From: Clostridium sp. CM027
GTDB taxonomy: Bacteria > Bacillota > Clostridia > Clostridiales > Clostridiaceae
DNA: 64,000 nucleotides
Direction of reading: 5' to 3'
NCBI RefSeq assembly: GCF_024730565.1
Contig: NZ_CP077725.1
Location: forward strand, 1,054,001 to 1,118,000
The notes under the pieces are model-generated. The model ran no database searches. It had not been told where the DNA came from and was given only the letters and a program-made list of their open reading frames with translations. Positions 26,009 through 35,320 of the stretch are shown here, piece by piece. The number at the start of each line of letters is the position of its first letter. Within the stretch, counting starts at the first letter, position 1. Both the position numbers and the translations under genes were made by a program.

Positions 26009-26583
26009 TTGTGTATACCTCCAGATGGATGAATTTATGTAATTCTAAAAAATAATTAAATCCACACTATTATTTTAAGAATAAGGCTTACCTTATCTTT
26101 TTAATTTCTAATTGAGCCATAATGCATGGTAATGCTAGGTTGAACAATAGTTTTCCTATTTTACCGTTTTCAAAATCTGAATTAATGAGAAAATCTCCTT
26201 ATTAAATTATTTTAATAATAGCATTGTATAACAATGCGTGAATAATAACAACTATGAAAAGTATACCAATGAGCTAACTTCCGTATCACTGCGATGCAAT
26301 CAATACATTTTTTTGCTGTTGCAATTCCCCTAGGCCATTACCATAACTGCGCATATTTTTTTATTTACAAACAAGCCTTTAAATGCTAAAATTAGTCCAT
26401 AATTGTTATAAATTGTGAAGTAACAACATTTTTTTACACCTAGTATTAGTTACTGTAAACCTTACAGCATGATAGATTGTAGAATCTAATAAATTAAAAG
26501 TAAAAACTTGAAAATTTACATTAGTCAAGTGTATCATTATTTGAATATGTTCTTTTATCATCTAAGGAGAAGTGATTTAATGT
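26009..26583. other. Intergenic between divergent brnQ and histidine-kinase genes
   Basis: 575 bp of AT-rich sequence with no open frame having a ribosome site. TAACAACATTTTTTTACACC at about 26420-26440 and other short repeats do not form a recognised riboswitch. It probably holds the two divergent promoters. Confidence 0.45.
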
Positions 26584-28521
26584 ATGAGTATTAAAATTAA
26601 AATAATTATTAGTTACCTAATATTAATTATACTTACATCAAGTTTTTTAGGTATTTTAATTGGTAAAATATCAAAGGATGCAGTATTTAAAGAAGTTAAA
26701 GAAAAAAGTCAAACTGTAACAGAATTAATTAATACTACAATAAGCGTAAGAAATGATTCCATTATAGAAAAGTCTTATAGTAATTTAGATTCTGCTGAGA
26801 AGTTATTATATAGTTTTGGTAATATAAATGTAGATAATACCCAAAGTATAAAAGTAGGGGATTATTATTTACCAGTTTTATATGCCGGAACACACAAGCT
26901 ATCATTAGATACTAAGCTTGTTGATGATATACATAAATCTATAGGTAGCACAGCTTCTATATTTTTATTAAGTAATAATAAATTAATAAGGGTATCTACA
27001 ACCCGTATTAAAGGCAACCAAAGACTTGAAGGAACATACTACCCTGCTGACTCAGATATTTACAATACAATAATTAATAATCATGAGTATTGGGGCGTAA
27101 ATTTATCTGAAAATCAAAGTTATTTGTCAAGAATTAAACCATTACTTAATAAAGATAAAAAGGTTGTAGGAGCAATAGCTGTAGGGAATACATTACTTAA
27201 TGATTATTTAGAAAAAACATTAAATAACTTTAAAATTGGAAAAACAGGTTATGTATACATAATGGATTCTAATGGAAAAGCGATTGTCCATCCTACTGAT
27301 AAGGGAAAGAATCTAAGCAACTATGAATCAAGTAAAAAAATAATTTCAAATAGAGATGGATTAATTGAATACACATATAAAGGTGTGCATAAATTAGCTT
27401 ACTCTATCTATTTCGAACCTTGGGATTGGTATATTGTTACCACAGCTAACTATGATGACTTAGCATCGTCAAGTAAATCAATTTTGAATACCACATTATT
27501 AAGTGGGTTATTAATGATTTTATTAGGTGGGATTATAGCTGTGTTTATGGCTAACAATTTGGTTAAACCCATTAATAAATTAAAGTCATATATGGAGATT
27601 GCGGGCTCAGGCGATTTAACAGTACATTCGGACATAAAAAACAAAGATGAAATAGGGGTATTATCCGATAGTTTTAATAATATGATAACTGAAAATAAAC
27701 ATTTGATAGAAGAATTGGTACAATATGATAAATTAAAAACTGAATTTATTGCCAATATGTCTCATGAATTAAAGACACCGTTAAATATAATTTTTTCTAC
27801 AGCACAATTATTTTCTGTATATATAAGCAAAGATGTAAATTCAAATAACATGGATAAGTTAAACGAATATACAAATTATATAAAACAAAATTGTTATAGA
27901 CTGTTACGACTCGTAAATAATATAATTGATATTAGTAAAATTGATTCTAAATTTATGGAGTTAAATTTAAAGAATCAAAATATAATACAAGTTGTTGAGG
28001 AAATAACCCTATCGACTATTCCGTATGTGCAAGGCATGTCAAGAATAATTATTTTTGATACGGATATAGAAGAAAAAATTATGGCTTTTGATGAAGAAAA
28101 GATGGAGAGGATTTTACTTAATTTAATTTCTAATGCAACTAAATTTACTAGGCCTGGAGATAAAATCGAAGTTTGCGTTTACGATAAAGATAGTCACGTT
28201 ATACTTTCTGTAAAGGATAATGGCATAGGAATCCCAGAAGATAAGTTATCACAAATTTTTGAAAGGTTTAAGCAAGTGGATCCTTTACTAAGTAGAGCAC
28301 ATGAAGGTAGTGGTATAGGACTTGCTCTAGTTAAATCTTTAGTTGAAATGCATGGTGGTAAAATTAATGTACAAAGTAAGTATCAAGAAGGTACAGAATT
28401 TACAATAAGCTTGCCTGTTAATATAGTTGACGGTAATGATAATCCGAATTCAAAAATAGGTTTAATGAATCAAACAAACAGTGAAAAAATACAAATTGAA
28501 TTTTCCGATATATATAAATAA
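26584..28521 (+). CDS. Orphan sensor histidine kinase with extracellular Cache domain
   Basis: The 645-residue protein has a membrane helix at about residues 5-27, a Cache-type external sensor (about 35-290, with FLLSNNKLIRVSTTRIKG and YLSRIKPLLNKDKKVVGAIAVGN), a second helix (about 300-322) and a HAMP linker. A HisKA domain with phospho-acceptor His394 in NMSHELKTPLN follows, then a HATPase domain with N box LLNLISNATKFTRPG, G1 DNGIGIPEDK, F FERFKQVD and G2 GSGIGLALVK. Its response regulator is not adjacent, so the pathway is unknown. In clostridia orphan kinases often phosphorylate Spo0A, but that is speculation here. The AAGGAG site is 14 bases upstream, somewhat far from the ATG. Confidence 0.9.
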   Translation: MSIKIKIIISYLILIILTSSFLGILIGKISKDAVFKEVKEKSQTVTELINTTISVRNDSIIEKSYSNLDSAEKLLYSFGNINVDNTQSIKVGDYYLPVLYAGTHKLSLDTKLVDDIHKSIGSTASIFLLSNNKLIRVSTTRIKGNQRLEGTYYPADSDIYNTIINNHEYWGVNLSENQSYLSRIKPLLNKDKKVVGAIAVGNTLLNDYLEKTLNNFKIGKTGYVYIMDSNGKAIVHPTDKGKNLSNYESSKKIISNRDGLIEYTYKGVHKLAYSIYFEPWDWYIVTTANYDDLASSSKSILNTTLLSGLLMILLGGIIAVFMANNLVKPINKLKSYMEIAGSGDLTVHSDIKNKDEIGVLSDSFNNMITENKHLIEELVQYDKLKTEFIANMSHELKTPLNIIFSTAQLFSVYISKDVNSNNMDKLNEYTNYIKQNCYRLLRLVNNIIDISKIDSKFMELNLKNQNIIQVVEEITLSTIPYVQGMSRIIIFDTDIEEKIMAFDEEKMERILLNLISNATKFTRPGDKIEVCVYDKDSHVILSVKDNGIGIPEDKLSQIFERFKQVDPLLSRAHEGSGIGLALVKSLVEMHGGKINVQSKYQEGTEFTISLPVNIVDGNDNPNSKIGLMNQTNSEKIQIEFSDIYK

Positions 28522-28549
28522 AAAAGCTGCATTGAATGCAGCTTTTTTA
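28521..28549. terminator. Terminator shared by the convergent kinase and MerR genes
   Basis: AAAAAGCTGCAT and ATGCAGCTTTTT form a 12-bp stem with a 3-base loop and T runs on both strands. Confidence 0.85.
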
Positions 28550-28558
28550 TTATACCCT

Positions 28559-29377
28559 TTACTTTTTCTTTAATATTTGAATTTGTCCTAAAGATCTTTC
28601 CTCCCCATCATTCCCAACTCTAGTCATTATGTATATTTCATAAAAATCTCCGCTTACCTCAATATTATTTCTATCTATATACTCAATAAGACTTTTATAA
28701 TACTTGCTAGTATCATTATAATCATCATCAAAATTTAATGTTATATATTCCCCCTTTGGCAAAGTTATTAAATTATCATCATTTGTAACACACTCGAAAC
28801 CATTAATTAGCATATTATTATATATTAGTTCATTATATTTTTTTATATCTTCATATGATACAGCAAAAGCAAGTTCTTTAATTGAACTACTATACTTCTG
28901 CTCCATCGATACTAATATTTCACTTAGATTTATTTCAAATTCTTCTGTATATCTCTTTGTATTATTATATTTTTTGAATTTTCTTTCCTTGTTATATTTA
29001 ATAAAAACATCATTAATCCCTTCTTTTAAAGAATTTTTTATACGCTTCTCAAGAAAACTAATATTATTTTTTACTGCGTTTAAATCTTTTATTTTGGTAT
29101 CTATCATTTCCTTTTGCTTACTTATTATATTAAGTATGGAATCAAATGAAGTATAGTTTTCTATTAATTCCTTTATTTCATCTAAAGATAAGCCCATAGC
29201 CTTACATTGTTTTATTGAATTAAGTATTACAAAGTGTTTTGCAGAATAATATCTGTATCTGCTCTTCTCGTCTACATATGAAGGTTTTAGTAATCCAATT
29301 TTATCATAATATCGTAATGTCTGAACTGATATATTTTGTAACTTTGACATTTCTCCTATTGAAAAGTTTGTCCCCAT
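28559..29377 (-). CDS. MerR-family regulator with GyrI-like effector domain
   Basis: The 272-residue regulator has an N-terminal MerR winged helix (FSIGEMSKLQNISVQTLRYYDKIGLLKPSYVDEKSRYRYY, about 4-43) and a long dimerisation helix to about 120. The C-terminal half resembles the BmrR/GyrI effector-binding fold (LPKGEYITLNFDDDYNDTSKYYKSLIEYI). It lies 73 bp downstream of a MATE exporter gene in the same direction, as expected for a drug-sensing regulator controlling its own exporter. It lacks the metal-binding cysteines of MerR/CueR. Confidence 0.85.
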   Translation of the reverse strand: MGTNFSIGEMSKLQNISVQTLRYYDKIGLLKPSYVDEKSRYRYYSAKHFVILNSIKQCKAMGLSLDEIKELIENYTSFDSILNIISKQKEMIDTKIKDLNAVKNNISFLEKRIKNSLKEGINDVFIKYNKERKFKKYNNTKRYTEEFEINLSEILVSMEQKYSSSIKELAFAVSYEDIKKYNELIYNNMLINGFECVTNDDNLITLPKGEYITLNFDDDYNDTSKYYKSLIEYIDRNNIEVSGDFYEIYIMTRVGNDGEERSLGQIQILKKK

Positions 29378-29450
29378 ATTCTCACCTCATTTGTATTTAA
29401 TATTTCCAAATAATGATGCTATTTTTTATTTTTAATGCATCTTCAAACTA

Positions 29451-30779
29451 TTATTTTCCTTTAAGTTCCACATTTAAATCGGTTAAAACCGCTTGTGTAG
29501 AAGTTTTTATGTTTGCAATTAGTTTTATAGTTATAAATGTTAAACTTTCGGATACCATCGCACTTACCCATATTCCATTTATCCCAAACATACTTCCAAA
29601 TAAAGTTAAGCATATTGGCAAGAAAATAACTGATCTACATACACAACTTATATTTGCATACTTTGGTTTTTCTATAGCTTGATAATACACAAGGGTATTT
29701 AAATTTATTCCTACTACAAAATAGCTAAAACTTGCTATTCGAAGGGCCTTATATGCTAACTGCGCTATGTATGGATCTGTTGTGAATATTCCTATAACCT
29801 TCTGTCCAAAGATAAAACTTGTTATAACAAAAAAAGCACTTATTAAAGTTGATGCTACGCATGTTATTTTAAAGAATCCTATCAATTTCTCAACATCTTT
29901 TCTTCCATAGCTGTAACTTAAAAGTGGTTGTACTCCAAGTGTTATTCCATAAAGAACCATATATATATTTGTAGTTAAATAATTTATTATACTATATGCA
30001 GAAATTCCTACCTCCCCTACATATTTTGCTAAAGCTATATTATGCAATAACACAATTATTGAATAACTTGCTTGTGCAAAGAATGATGGGAATCCTATAA
30101 GTGAAAACTCTTTAATAAGTTCCTTACTAATCTTTACATTCCCAAAAGTTAATTGACCTTCTCCTTTTAAGAAGTGAGGTAATAGCATACATACCGTAAC
30201 TATTTGACCAAGGCCTGTAGCTATAGCTGCTCCTTTTATTCCAAAACCAAGCTGAAATATAAATATATAATCTAATATTACATTAGTTATTGCACCACTT
30301 ATTGTAGAAACCATTGCAAGTTTTGGTCTTCCATCGTTCCTAACAAAACTACTAAGAACTATTCCCGTTAAATTAGGAATACAAAACAGTGCATAAAACC
30401 TTAAATATTCTACTGATAAACCCTGTAGCCTCTCTGTTGCTCCTAATAACTTTACTATTGGTTCTGTAAATATAACACCAATTACACTTATTACAACACT
30501 AATTATTAGCAGAAATTTAAATACTTGTCTAAATATATTTATTGCCTTTTCAGTATTACTTGCTCCAAAATTTTTAGAGACTAGAGCTCCTCCACCTATT
30601 GCAAACATAGAAGCTAATCCAAATAACATAACTGTAAATGGTAGCACTATGTTAACTGCTGCTAATGCTGAATCACCAACACCTTGTCCTACGAACATTC
30701 CATCAACAACTGTATATAAAGATGAAATAAACATAGCAAGTGCTGATGGAATAGCATATTTCAAAAATCTCTTTGTCAT
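29451..30779 (-). CDS. MATE-family efflux transporter paired with a MerR regulator
   Basis: This 442-residue, twelve-helix MATE protein starts TKRFLKYAIPSALAMFISSLYTVVDGMFVGQGVG, with the usual duplicated architecture (second half from IKEFSLIGFPSFFAQASYSIIVLLHN). It is distinct in sequence from the MATE protein encoded at 19436-20797. It is probably co-transcribed with the MerR/GyrI regulator downstream, so its substrate is probably the regulator's ligand, likely a lipophilic cation. That link is inferred from gene order. Confidence 0.88.
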   Translation of the reverse strand: MTKRFLKYAIPSALAMFISSLYTVVDGMFVGQGVGDSALAAVNIVLPFTVMLFGLASMFAIGGGALVSKNFGASNTEKAINIFRQVFKFLLIISVVISVIGVIFTEPIVKLLGATERLQGLSVEYLRFYALFCIPNLTGIVLSSFVRNDGRPKLAMVSTISGAITNVILDYIFIFQLGFGIKGAAIATGLGQIVTVCMLLPHFLKGEGQLTFGNVKISKELIKEFSLIGFPSFFAQASYSIIVLLHNIALAKYVGEVGISAYSIINYLTTNIYMVLYGITLGVQPLLSYSYGRKDVEKLIGFFKITCVASTLISAFFVITSFIFGQKVIGIFTTDPYIAQLAYKALRIASFSYFVVGINLNTLVYYQAIEKPKYANISCVCRSVIFLPICLTLFGSMFGINGIWVSAMVSESLTFITIKLIANIKTSTQAVLTDLNVELKGK

Positions 30780-30876
30780 ATATATCCACCTTTTTTCATT
30801 ATTTTCACACTTTCTTATTATAAACTGTATTGTTACTATAGAGTCAACTTCTTTCTAAATAAGCAAAAGTATTACT

Positions 30877-30930
30877 AAAAAATAGAGCCAACAGATAAAT
30901 TTTTATCCGCGACTCTATTTTTTATTTTTT
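30877..30930 (-). terminator. Terminator of the 63-residue protein gene
   Basis: AAAAAATAGAG and CTCTATTTTTT pair over 11 bp around an inner GATAAA / TTTATC hairpin, with T runs on both strands. Confidence 0.7.
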
Positions 30931-30997
30931 TGAATACTACAGAAATAACATTAAAATGTCTAATTTATTATGCTCTATCCCTTTTAGAAAAACGTGT

Positions 30998-31189
30998 TTA
31001 AATAAATTTTTCAGCACTCTTCCAATGTTTTGAAGCTAAATCATACTTTTTAAAGTCTGGTATAGTTCCACCTGTTTCAACTAAAGCTTTTGCTACTTTT
31101 TTAAAATCCCTTCTTGTTTCACATTTAAAAGAATTTGATTCCTCTATTGATTCCATTACATCTCCAATTTTTTGCTGAAAGCTATTCAT
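30998..31189 (-). CDS. Small hypothetical protein
   Basis: The 63-residue, lysine- and glutamate-rich soluble protein has one Cys (CETRRDFKKVAKALVETGG) and predicted helices. It has a strong AGAAGGAGG ribosome site and its own terminator, so it is very likely real. A 20-bp perfect palindrome lies just upstream of its ribosome site. I do not recognise the family, and short proteins of this look are common in clostridia without a known role. Confidence 0.65.
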   Translation of the reverse strand: MNSFQQKIGDVMESIEESNSFKCETRRDFKKVAKALVETGGTIPDFKKYDLASKHWKSAEKFI

Positions 31190-31211
31190 TCTTAAACCTC
31201 CTTCTATTTTG

Positions 31212-31231
31212 AGATAGTGTAAACACTATCT
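31212..31231 (-). promoter_or_regulatory. Perfect palindrome upstream of the 63-residue protein gene
   Basis: AGATAGTGT and ACACTATCT are perfect complements separated by two bases, ending about 13 bases before AGAAGGAGG. The position suits a repressor operator near the transcription start. A second perfect 24-bp palindrome (AAATCCTTGCA / TGCAAGGATTT) follows at 31247-31270 and may be a terminator or part of the neighbouring insertion-sequence end. Confidence 0.45.
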
Positions 31232-31272
31232 TTACTTTTTTTATATAAATCCTTGCATTTGCAAGGATTTAA

Positions 31273-32914
31273 GTTGTTTTTAAAATAAAAAAACAATGAC
31301 CCCCTCTATTTGATATAATTGTTGTATCTGAACTCAACAAAATACCAAAAGGAAGGTGTCATTGTGAGTACAATTATATCAATGTTAGTTACCTATAATC
31401 AAGTATTACTTTCTCAAATTAAACAATTACTTATTTTTATTGCTAAAAATATACCGCTAAAAGTTCCAAAATACGATATGACAAGTCCTAAATATAAAAA
31501 ACTTACTGTAGACAAATTGCCTACTATCAAAACTTTTGAAAAGCTTAATTATAATCAACTATTAGATGAGTATAAAACCTCTCATGGTAAGGATAAAAAA
31601 CCTGTCAATTCTCGTGGTAAATATCCAGTATCCCCAGAGACCATCTGCCCTCAATGTGGCGCTCCGCACATCTATATCTACGATAACGCTGGAGGCCGTG
31701 GGCAGCTTTGGTGCAAAGTTTGTGATCTGCATTTCAACAAAAATAAGGTTAATTTTAAAACTGAGAGCTTCCTTTGCCCATTTTGTGGACACTCTTTAAG
31801 TAAGAAGAAGGACCGTAAAAACTTTTATATCCATAAATGTGTTAATAAAAAATGTAATTATTACCTGAATTCTCTTTCAAGGCTTTCTCTTGAAGATATT
31901 AAAGAATACAAGAAAGATAAGCACAGATTTAAACTGCATTACATTTATCGTGAGTTTACAACGAATTATTTTGATGTAGATTTATCTTCTATGCCAAAAG
32001 GTGCTACTAGCCTAAATTTCAGAAATTTTTCGTCTCATGTAATGGGCCTATGTCTAACATATAACATTAATTTAGGATTATCTACACGCCGTACGGCGCT
32101 TGCTCTTTGGGAAATACATGGAGTTAAAATATCTCATGTCATGGTTAGCAGATACGCCGTCACAGCTGCCGCTTTAGTTAAACCCTTTGTCGATAATTAT
32201 GACTATAAGCCTACTGATTACCTCGCTGCTGATGAAACTTATACTAAAGTCAAAGGAGTCCATCAATATGTTTGGCTTGTTATGGACGCTATCAAGAAAT
32301 CAATTTTAGGATACCAAGCGTCTTTTAGCCGTGATACTGGCCCTTGCATTTTGACTATGCGTATGGCTTTCGATAAGTTCAAAGAGTTTCCCGGCAAGTC
32401 ACTTAAATTCGTTGCTGATGGCTATACTGCATATAAGCTTGCTGAGCAACAGTTTAAACTTAACGGCATGGACTTCGATGTAATCCAAGTAATTGGTCTT
32501 ACTAACTCTGATCCTATTTCAACCGAATATCGTTGGCTTAAACAAATAATAGAGCGTCTCAACAGAACATTTAAATTTTCCTATAGGGTTACAAATGGCT
32601 TTGGTAGTGAAGAAGGTTCCAACACGCACTTGGCGTTGTTTGTAGCATATTACAACTTTCTCCGCCCACATAGCTACGCTTATTGGGGACCATTGAACTC
32701 AATCCCTGAACTTGAAAAGATTTCTACTATGCCAGCAAAATGGCAAAAGTTAATCGAACTTTCACAGCAACTTATAATAGAAAAACAGGTTGTATAAGTG
32801 AATTTACCTTTTAATATAGTTTGAATTTTCTTACCCGGCAGGGTTCCGTAAAAAAGGAACAATCTGATTAGGTATATTTTTGCTGACTTTTTTTATTTAC
32901 CAAAAAAATTACAA
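31273..32914 (+). mobile_element. Insertion sequence with zinc-ribbon DDE transposase; ends tentative
   Basis: The element consists of one transposase gene. Possible terminal inverted repeats are the AT-rich runs at about 31273-31300 (TTGTTTTTAAAATAAAAAAA) and about 32885-32914 in reverse (TTGTAATTTTTTTGGTAAAT), which share only parts. No convincing target-site duplication was found, so the true ends are uncertain. Confidence 0.4.
31364..32797 (+). CDS. IS6/IS240-like DDE transposase with N-terminal zinc ribbons
   Basis: The 477-residue transposase is read from a GTG at 31364 that follows GGAAGG. The N-terminal part has two zinc-ribbon units (CPQCG...CKVC at about residues 93-120, CPFCG...CVNKKC at about 140-165), then a helix-turn-helix-like stretch. 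The catalytic domain shows AADETYTKVKG (first Asp), FVADGYTAY (second Asp) and IIERLNRTFKFSYR (Glu), the IS240-type DDE_Tnp pattern, with YYNFLRPH at the end. It appears intact. A homologous active element elsewhere is likely. Confidence 0.8.
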   Translation: MSTIISMLVTYNQVLLSQIKQLLIFIAKNIPLKVPKYDMTSPKYKKLTVDKLPTIKTFEKLNYNQLLDEYKTSHGKDKKPVNSRGKYPVSPETICPQCGAPHIYIYDNAGGRGQLWCKVCDLHFNKNKVNFKTESFLCPFCGHSLSKKKDRKNFYIHKCVNKKCNYYLNSLSRLSLEDIKEYKKDKHRFKLHYIYREFTTNYFDVDLSSMPKGATSLNFRNFSSHVMGLCLTYNINLGLSTRRTALALWEIHGVKISHVMVSRYAVTAAALVKPFVDNYDYKPTDYLAADETYTKVKGVHQYVWLVMDAIKKSILGYQASFSRDTGPCILTMRMAFDKFKEFPGKSLKFVADGYTAYKLAEQQFKLNGMDFDVIQVIGLTNSDPISTEYRWLKQIIERLNRTFKFSYRVTNGFGSEEGSNTHLALFVAYYNFLRPHSYAYWGPLNSIPELEKISTMPAKWQKLIELSQQLIIEKQVV

Positions 32915-33240
32915 GGTTTTGATGAAGACAAAACTAATATTTCATTCCTTTAAGGTATATTTTCACTTTTCAAGGTGCAATTTAAATTCCAAAATTTTTA
33001 ATCTTGTTTTTTCATAGATTAGTTAACACTATCAATACTGAAATTAAACTATATATTACACTATATAGTTTAACCATTTTGTTATAAAGTATAACAGGAA
33101 ACTAATGAACTCTATTTTAATAGGTTATTAAGTATGAGTCATATATAAAAATCAGTTATAAGTAAATATGTTTCAGCAATAAGTATAAATAGTTTTTTTA
33201 CACATACTATATTTATAGTAAAATTGGCGGTGAAGAATAA
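32915..33240. other. Intergenic after the insertion sequence
   Basis: The stretch has no coding frame with a ribosome site. It contains the inverted repeat AAACTATATA / TATATAGTTT (about 33046-33071), which may be an operator or only AT-rich coincidence. Confidence 0.4.
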
Positions 33241-33531
33241 ATGAAAATTTTATTTATGACAGTTACCCTAAGAGCATCATGGTCGCATTCATTAAAAGAA
33301 AAAAGAATGGTTGTAAAAAGCATAGTTCAAAAACTAAAAAACAAGTTTAATATATCAGTAGCAGAAGTAGCTGAGCAGGATATTCATCAAACAATAGTTA
33401 TCGGTATCGTAGGAATATGTGGAACTTCATCTCAGCTAGATTCTACAATGGAGCATATTATAACTTTTATAGAATCTAATACTGATGCAGAAATAATTGA
33501 TATTCAGAAAGAGGATATCCAAGGTATGTAG
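33241..33531 (+). CDS. YlxP-like protein (DUF503)
   Basis: The 96-residue DUF503 protein (MKILFMTVTLRASWSHSLKEKRMVVKSI...) has the family pattern of a beta strand, then the SHSLKEKR-VV-S motif. B. subtilis YlxP lies in the nusA-infB operon and is linked to 30S ribosome maturation. Here the gene is alone, outside that operon, so it is a second copy or a relocated gene. The ribosome site is weak (GGCGGTGAAG). A strong terminator follows. Confidence 0.8.
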   Translation: MKILFMTVTLRASWSHSLKEKRMVVKSIVQKLKNKFNISVAEVAEQDIHQTIVIGIVGICGTSSQLDSTMEHIITFIESNTDAEIIDIQKEDIQGM

Positions 33532-33572
33532 ACTTTCTATTGATGCTATAATTAGTCTTGTTGAAAAAAAAC

Positions 33573-33630
33573 TGCATAACATATTCAATGTGAAAAGTTG
33601 TTGAATATGTTATGCAAGTGTTTTTTGTAT
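33573..33630. terminator. Terminator after the DUF503 gene
   Basis: TGCATAACATATTCAA and its exact complement form a 16-bp stem with a 12-base loop, followed within four bases by a T run on the plus strand. The minus strand also has a T run beyond it. Confidence 0.85.
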
Positions 33631-33650
33631 GTGGGTAAAAATCTTTTCCC

Positions 33651-35318
33651 TTACATTTCTATATCCTTCCAGTTGACATTAAAACTAGTTTTCCAAAGAA
33701 TTACATTAAATATCAAAAGCGCGACCGCATAAACACCAATATATATCATATTATTTCTAATAGCTACATGGATTCCAGCAAATACTAAAAGCAGCATAAT
33801 TGTAATTACTGATGGCTTTATAAGCTTACCACTATCCGCTGTAGCAAACTTTACACTAAAGGGCATTGCCTTATTTGATGCTTTAAAATACACCAATAAT
33901 AATATTAAAAGAACTAGAAACATTACTATTAAGTCTAAAATTATTGACGGTCCTTTAAAAATTGTGAACACTATAGATTCTAATATATAGAGTGGTAGTA
34001 TTAGTTTGAATATAGTTCCTTTTACTGCCCCTTTTAATATTACTCCTGGATTTTCTATTGGCAATACCTTGTATATAAATGCCCCCTTATAATTATCACT
34101 ATTATTTATAAACGCTGTACAAAAGCAAAGCAAGAATATAGTTATATACATTAACAAATGAATTTTCCCACCATATCCTGTTTTAATATTAGCCATGAAT
34201 GATTTATCTTGTCCGTTACCCATAAACATAAATAGCACTGGCATAAACACTGCCATTGCAAGCGTTGGATACACCTTAAGCTTCAAGTTTCTCTCTGTAG
34301 CTATCATATTTTGAGTAAATTTAAACATACCCTTTTCAATCTTGTCCTTGCAAACAAGTCCTGCTATAAATTCTTTTCTAGTTTCACTTTTGCGGCTTAC
34401 GGCTCCCCCTCTATCATTTAATTTTTGAAGGTTCTTTTCAAAATAAGGCACTACGCTTTTAATATAAAGCGTCATTAACATAATCGGTCCTGCTATTGCG
34501 AGTGCAAATAAAAATATTAGAAAAGGTTGTTTATTCCCATCTATTAGTATACCAAATGGAGATGCAAGCCACATAGATGGAAGTAATGCATGCCACAATT
34601 TGGGCATATATTCACTGTTCATATTGGTAGCATCAAAGACTCTTGCAACTAGTTGATATCCAAACGCAAATACAAACGCTAATAATATTTGAAAATAGTT
34701 TATTATATCCTTTAATTTTTCTCCATCAAAAAAATTCAAAACTAAAGTATATAGTAAAGATGTTAAAGCTATAACTAAGAACACTACAAGTATATTGTCT
34801 ATAAAAAATATCACAGAAAATAAAGCTCCATATTTTACGCTGCCAATAACTAGTGGAATCAAATTTAATGATAGTGATAAACCTATTAAATATATACATA
34901 TATGAGTAGTCTTTGCTGCATTAAATGTTTTACTATCGATTGGCTTAGGTAGTAATATATTTTTCTCTTTTACATCTAGTAATACTGCTGAAAAATCAGA
35001 TATCATAAGTGAAATCATCATAAATAGATTTATACCTATTACAACATTCGCAGATTGCATAGATGACATACCACCCGTCATTATTATTAATCCAATAAAA
35101 ATGCTCATAACTGAATTGAACATCAATAATGATAGATAATTATTCTTGTCCTTACTTTCATCTCTCTTTTTATTATTCCCCATAACAGTACTTACTCTAC
35201 GACCATCTGTGGTTAATTTTATCTGAAGAATCATTCTCATAGTCTTATAGTTAACGCCTAATTTTTCATATAAAGATTGAAATTTATCCAATATCGCAAG
35301 TACGGTGAAATTCTTCAT
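33651..35318 (-). CDS. ABC exporter permease, large multi-helix type
   Basis: This 555-residue membrane protein has about twelve to thirteen hydrophobic segments and no ATPase domain. It is encoded directly after an ABC ATPase and pairs with it. Its layout fits the putative ABC exporter permeases of Firmicutes. The ATG at 35318 has GAGGTG upstream. That site overlaps the last codons of the ATPase gene, and the stop at 35321-35323 is followed by the start after only two bases. The upstream ATG at 35333 would overlap the ATPase stop and has no site. The substrate is unknown. Confidence 0.78.
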   Translation of the reverse strand: MKNFTVLAILDKFQSLYEKLGVNYKTMRMILQIKLTTDGRRVSTVMGNNKKRDESKDKNNYLSLLMFNSVMSIFIGLIIMTGGMSSMQSANVVIGINLFMMISLMISDFSAVLLDVKEKNILLPKPIDSKTFNAAKTTHICIYLIGLSLSLNLIPLVIGSVKYGALFSVIFFIDNILVVFLVIALTSLLYTLVLNFFDGEKLKDIINYFQILLAFVFAFGYQLVARVFDATNMNSEYMPKLWHALLPSMWLASPFGILIDGNKQPFLIFLFALAIAGPIMLMTLYIKSVVPYFEKNLQKLNDRGGAVSRKSETRKEFIAGLVCKDKIEKGMFKFTQNMIATERNLKLKVYPTLAMAVFMPVLFMFMGNGQDKSFMANIKTGYGGKIHLLMYITIFLLCFCTAFINNSDNYKGAFIYKVLPIENPGVILKGAVKGTIFKLILPLYILESIVFTIFKGPSIILDLIVMFLVLLILLLVYFKASNKAMPFSVKFATADSGKLIKPSVITIMLLLVFAGIHVAIRNNMIYIGVYAVALLIFNVILWKTSFNVNWKDIEM

Positions 35319-35320
35319 AA

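Noticed and set aside
26009-26583. T-box or other amino-acid leader upstream of brnQ
   Set aside because: No AGGGTGGNACCGCG-type T-box sequence and no terminator hairpin were found before brnQ.
33044-33073. AT-rich inverted repeat as a regulator operator
   Set aside because: The sequence is almost only A and T and lies far from the next start, so chance is likely.
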